Shown: positions 63,712 through 64,000 of the stretch, in pieces
Position numbering within the stretch: the stretch's first letter is position 1
How the letters are laid out: every line of letters starts with the position of its first letter
Position numbers and translations under genes: made by a program
The notes under the pieces: model-generated
The model's database searches: none
The model's input: only the letters and a program-made list of their open reading frames with translations
Told to the model about the DNA's origin: nothing
Origin: Ascaris suum
Taxonomy: Eukaryota > Nematoda > Chromadorea > Rhabditida > Ascarididae
Assembly: GCA_013433145.1 (NCBI GenBank)
Contig: CM024177.1
Span: 6,970,110 to 7,034,109 of the forward strand
Length of the DNA stretch: 64,000 nt
Reading direction: 5' to 3'

Positions 63712-64000
63712 ATGAAAGCACAGTTCTGCAAGACCTACAAAATTTCAAAGGCCCACATCAGAGAAATGCAACTCCTCAAGAAAGCCAACAGCAGCAGAAT
63801 CCGATACTTCGTGCTAAGTAAGACTGCTGTATACTACGAACGAAATGATTGAGGAAAAAAAATGCTACGCGCTAGGCGGTTTCAACATCAAACACAGAGG
63901 AAACCAAATCGTTGAAAAGTTTCGATGATGTCACAACTGTCACAGAAGCATGCAGGCGTATGGATCCCACTGTGAAGAATAAGCAGGGATCGACCAGAGC
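63712..64000 (+). CDS. Candidate exons of a plus-strand gene running off the window
   Basis: Two exon-like segments. The first (to 63817) ends at a strong donor, GCTAA|GTAAGA, and is open in two phases: one starting at ATG 63712 with KISKAHIREMQLLKKANSS, the other with NESTVLQDLQNFKGP and a short Gln run. The second (63876-64000) follows CGCTAG and stays open to the window edge, reading KSFDDVTTVTEACRRMDP. The joint phases do not match for the simplest splice, so the model is incomplete. I do not recognise the product. Confidence 0.22.

Overview
This is eukaryotic nuclear DNA, AT-rich, with short exons scattered through long introns. Acceptors are mostly of the TTTCAG/TTTTAG type. The recognisable proteins (Tim9, a kynurenine-aminotransferase-family enzyme, a Raw-like protein with deoxyribosyltransferase-type domains) and the two tRNAs fit a nematode. 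A clade V, strongylid-like parasite is my best guess; this is inferred, and no diagnostic species marker was seen. There are no bacterial operons, CRISPR arrays or clear intact transposons.

Layout. At 2.7-8.7 kb a plus-strand gene of unknown function can be traced over four phase-compatible exons ending in a single membrane segment. At 12.1-12.5 kb lie the last two exons of an unrecognised minus-strand gene. The selenocysteine tRNA is at 13.55-13.63 kb (minus), with a TATA-like element about 25-32 bp upstream. The mitochondrial chaperone Tim9 is complete in two exons at 15.77-16.80 kb (minus). The aminotransferase is complete in eleven exons at 18.2-29.0 kb (minus), with tRNA-Asn(GTT) inside its last intron. 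A short RidA-like terminal exon lies at 32.7 kb (minus). From 36.5 to 47.6 kb (minus) is the Raw-like gene: ten exons were assembled in phase, and the 5' end was not found. It has two deoxyribosyltransferase-like domains separated by a hydrophobic membrane stretch. From 50 kb on there are only isolated exon-like open stretches (50.9, 53.3, 57.4 and 63.5 kb minus; 63.7-64.0 kb plus), plus microsatellites and hairpins.

Almost every supported gene is on the minus strand. The genes do not form an evident pathway. Tim9 and the long form of the aminotransferase are both mitochondrial, and tRNA-Sec implies a living selenoprotein system in this organism. The most interesting locus is the two-domain membrane protein at 36-48 kb.

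Exons were joined by reading the sequence and checking that phases match across each intron. No alignment or search was run, so family assignments rest on recognised motifs.
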